Positions 6,065-6,387 of a stretch of 6,387 nt of DNA are shown piece after piece (within the stretch, counting starts at the first letter, position 1; each line of letters begins with the position of its first letter). The position numbers and the translations under genes were made by a program. Under the pieces are notes generated by a model. It did not search any database and was not told where the DNA came from. It worked only from the letters and a program-made list of their open reading frames with translations. The stretch is from an uncultured Clostridia bacterium (lineage in GTDB: Bacteria > Bacillota > Clostridia > Peptostreptococcales > Anaerovoracaceae): contig CAMNJG010000086.1 in the NCBI GenBank assembly GCA_946541285.1, forward strand, positions 1 through 6,387. Direction: 5' to 3'.

Positions 6065-6070
6065 ATTATA
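6065..6070 (-). promoter_or_regulatory. -10 box candidate for the dehydrogenase gene
   Basis: A perfect TATAAT lies on the minus strand immediately downstream of the strong terminator at 6096-6128 and about 80 bases before the dehydrogenase start codon. The hexamers 16 to 18 bases upstream (such as GGCGCA) do not resemble a -35, so an activator would probably be needed if this is a real promoter. The start point would be near 6058. Confidence 0.4.
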
Positions 6071-6095
6071 CCCTATGCGACAGGATCTGCGCCAT

Positions 6096-6128
6096 AAAAA
6101 ATTCCTCCCGGCGCACTCCGGGAGGAAT
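6096..6128 (-). terminator. strong terminator upstream of the dehydrogenase gene
   Basis: On the minus strand, ATTCCTCCCGG and CCGGGAGGAAT form a perfect eleven-pair stem around a six-base loop, running into TTTTTT. It is the most stable hairpin in the window. No convincing gene ends in the 259 bases upstream of it within the window, so it either ends the long 3' tail of a gene beyond position 6387, ends a non-coding RNA, or is the terminator half of an attenuator for the dehydrogenase. Confidence 0.88.
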
Positions 6129-6387
6129 AAAAATCCATCTTTGAAGTTTTTCAGATCTTCTTTTGTTCTGTCCTCTGCTCCCGTGACATCGTCCGCTCTC
6201 CAGTTCAACTGGCTCCTCCAGTTTCATATATTTGCTGATGACCTTATGATAAAGAGACCGCTGACCACAGTGTGGAACTGATGACCCGGCTGTGTGGATG
6301 AAAAGAATTGGCGATGAAAAAAATGGCTGACAGCCCCCAGAAAACCAGAACAATCCGGGACGGGGGAGTGTCCGGATGAGACGCTCA
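6129..6387 (-). other. stretch without a recognised gene, possible leader or non-coding RNA
   Basis: Together with 5984-6128 this makes about 400 bases without a convincing gene. It contains several dyads on the minus strand: ATCCGG and CCGGAT (about 6355-6379, around a C-rich loop), GGCT-N3-AGCC followed by ATTTTTTT (about 6318-6336), CCACA-N1-TGTGG (6265-6275), and three arms AACTGG, CCAGTT, AACTGG (6218-6223, 6207-6212, 6200-6205) where the middle can pair with either neighbour. GGTCATCAG occurs twice, 43 bases apart (6235-6243 and 6278-6286). I checked by eye for T-box, SAM, glycine, fluoride, TPP and c-di-GMP signatures and found no full match. It may be leader RNA, a small RNA, or just an untranslated tail. 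Confidence 0.35.

Noticed and set aside
4802..6097. A 431-residue plus-strand open frame across the dehydrogenase gene
   Set aside because: It lies wholly opposite a gene with intact catalytic motifs, has no family-like sequence, and is explained by the codon pattern of the real gene read on the other strand.
6011..6208. A 65-residue minus-strand frame starting with TTG behind GGAGG
   Set aside because: The start context is good and the first residues look protein-like, but the frame runs through the strong terminator hairpin, the TATAAT box and the leader dyad, so it is more likely chance. Conservation in relatives could revive it.
6129..6240. Resemblance to a glycine riboswitch (CTGGAGAG, GGACAGAAC on the minus strand)
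   Set aside because: The conserved CACCGAAGGGG-like core is missing (the sequence reads CACGGGAGC) and the downstream gene is not a glycine-related one.
6230..6345. Resemblance to a fluoride riboswitch on the plus strand (GGCGATG, CTGATGACC)
   Set aside because: The elements are in the wrong order, the pseudoknot partner is lacking, and no gene follows on the plus strand.
6066..6353. A 95-residue minus-strand frame in the region upstream of the dehydrogenase
   Set aside because: It starts with TTG without a ribosome binding site, has no recognisable sequence, and reads through the terminator.
1..6387. CRISPR arrays, insertion sequences, tRNA or rRNA genes, phage or defence genes
   Set aside because: No regularly spaced direct repeats, transposase motifs, cloverleaf sequences or defence-family proteins were found; the genes are ordinary metabolism and transport.

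Overview
The window looks like chromosomal DNA of an anaerobic, Gram-positive, Clostridia-like bacterium. I base this on strong GGAGG-type ribosome binding sites, a Gram-positive style lipoprotein signal peptide, Rho-independent terminators after most genes, roughly balanced base composition, and an NADP-type glutamate dehydrogenase beside a TrpXYZ-type ABC transporter. The genus cannot be named from this sequence alone. All five convincing genes lie on the minus strand, so transcription runs from high to low coordinates.

In transcription order: (1) 5984-6387 is about 400 bases with no convincing gene. It holds a very strong minus-strand terminator (6096-6128), several smaller dyads upstream of it, and then a TATAAT box and short leader for the next gene. 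(2) 4826-5983 encodes an isocitrate/isopropylmalate-family dehydrogenase, most likely isocitrate dehydrogenase, ending at a perfect terminator (4745-4770). (3) 1776-4660 is a three-gene ABC importer operon: lipoprotein substrate-binding protein, membrane permease and ATPase. The family is the one known as TrpXYZ in streptococci (PF04392 binding protein). An internal hairpin terminator sits between the binding protein and the permease, and the permease and ATPase genes overlap by one base. The operon ends at a terminator at 1672-1702. (4) 87-1442 encodes an NADP-type glutamate dehydrogenase, with its own promoter and a cluster of palindromes in the 1443-1671 leader region.

Metabolically, isocitrate dehydrogenase makes 2-oxoglutarate and glutamate dehydrogenase aminates it to glutamate, so the two flanking genes form the carbon-to-nitrogen entry step of amino-acid biosynthesis. 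The importer between them probably brings in an amino acid or similar small solute. Characterised relatives bind aromatic amino acids, but no T-box or other recognisable specificity signal is present here.

I do not see a clear new biological system. The items most worth a second look are non-coding: the unexplained RNA-like stretch upstream of the dehydrogenase, the tandem dyads in front of the transporter, the palindromes in front of gdhA, and a repeat-like hairpin at 1732-1772.
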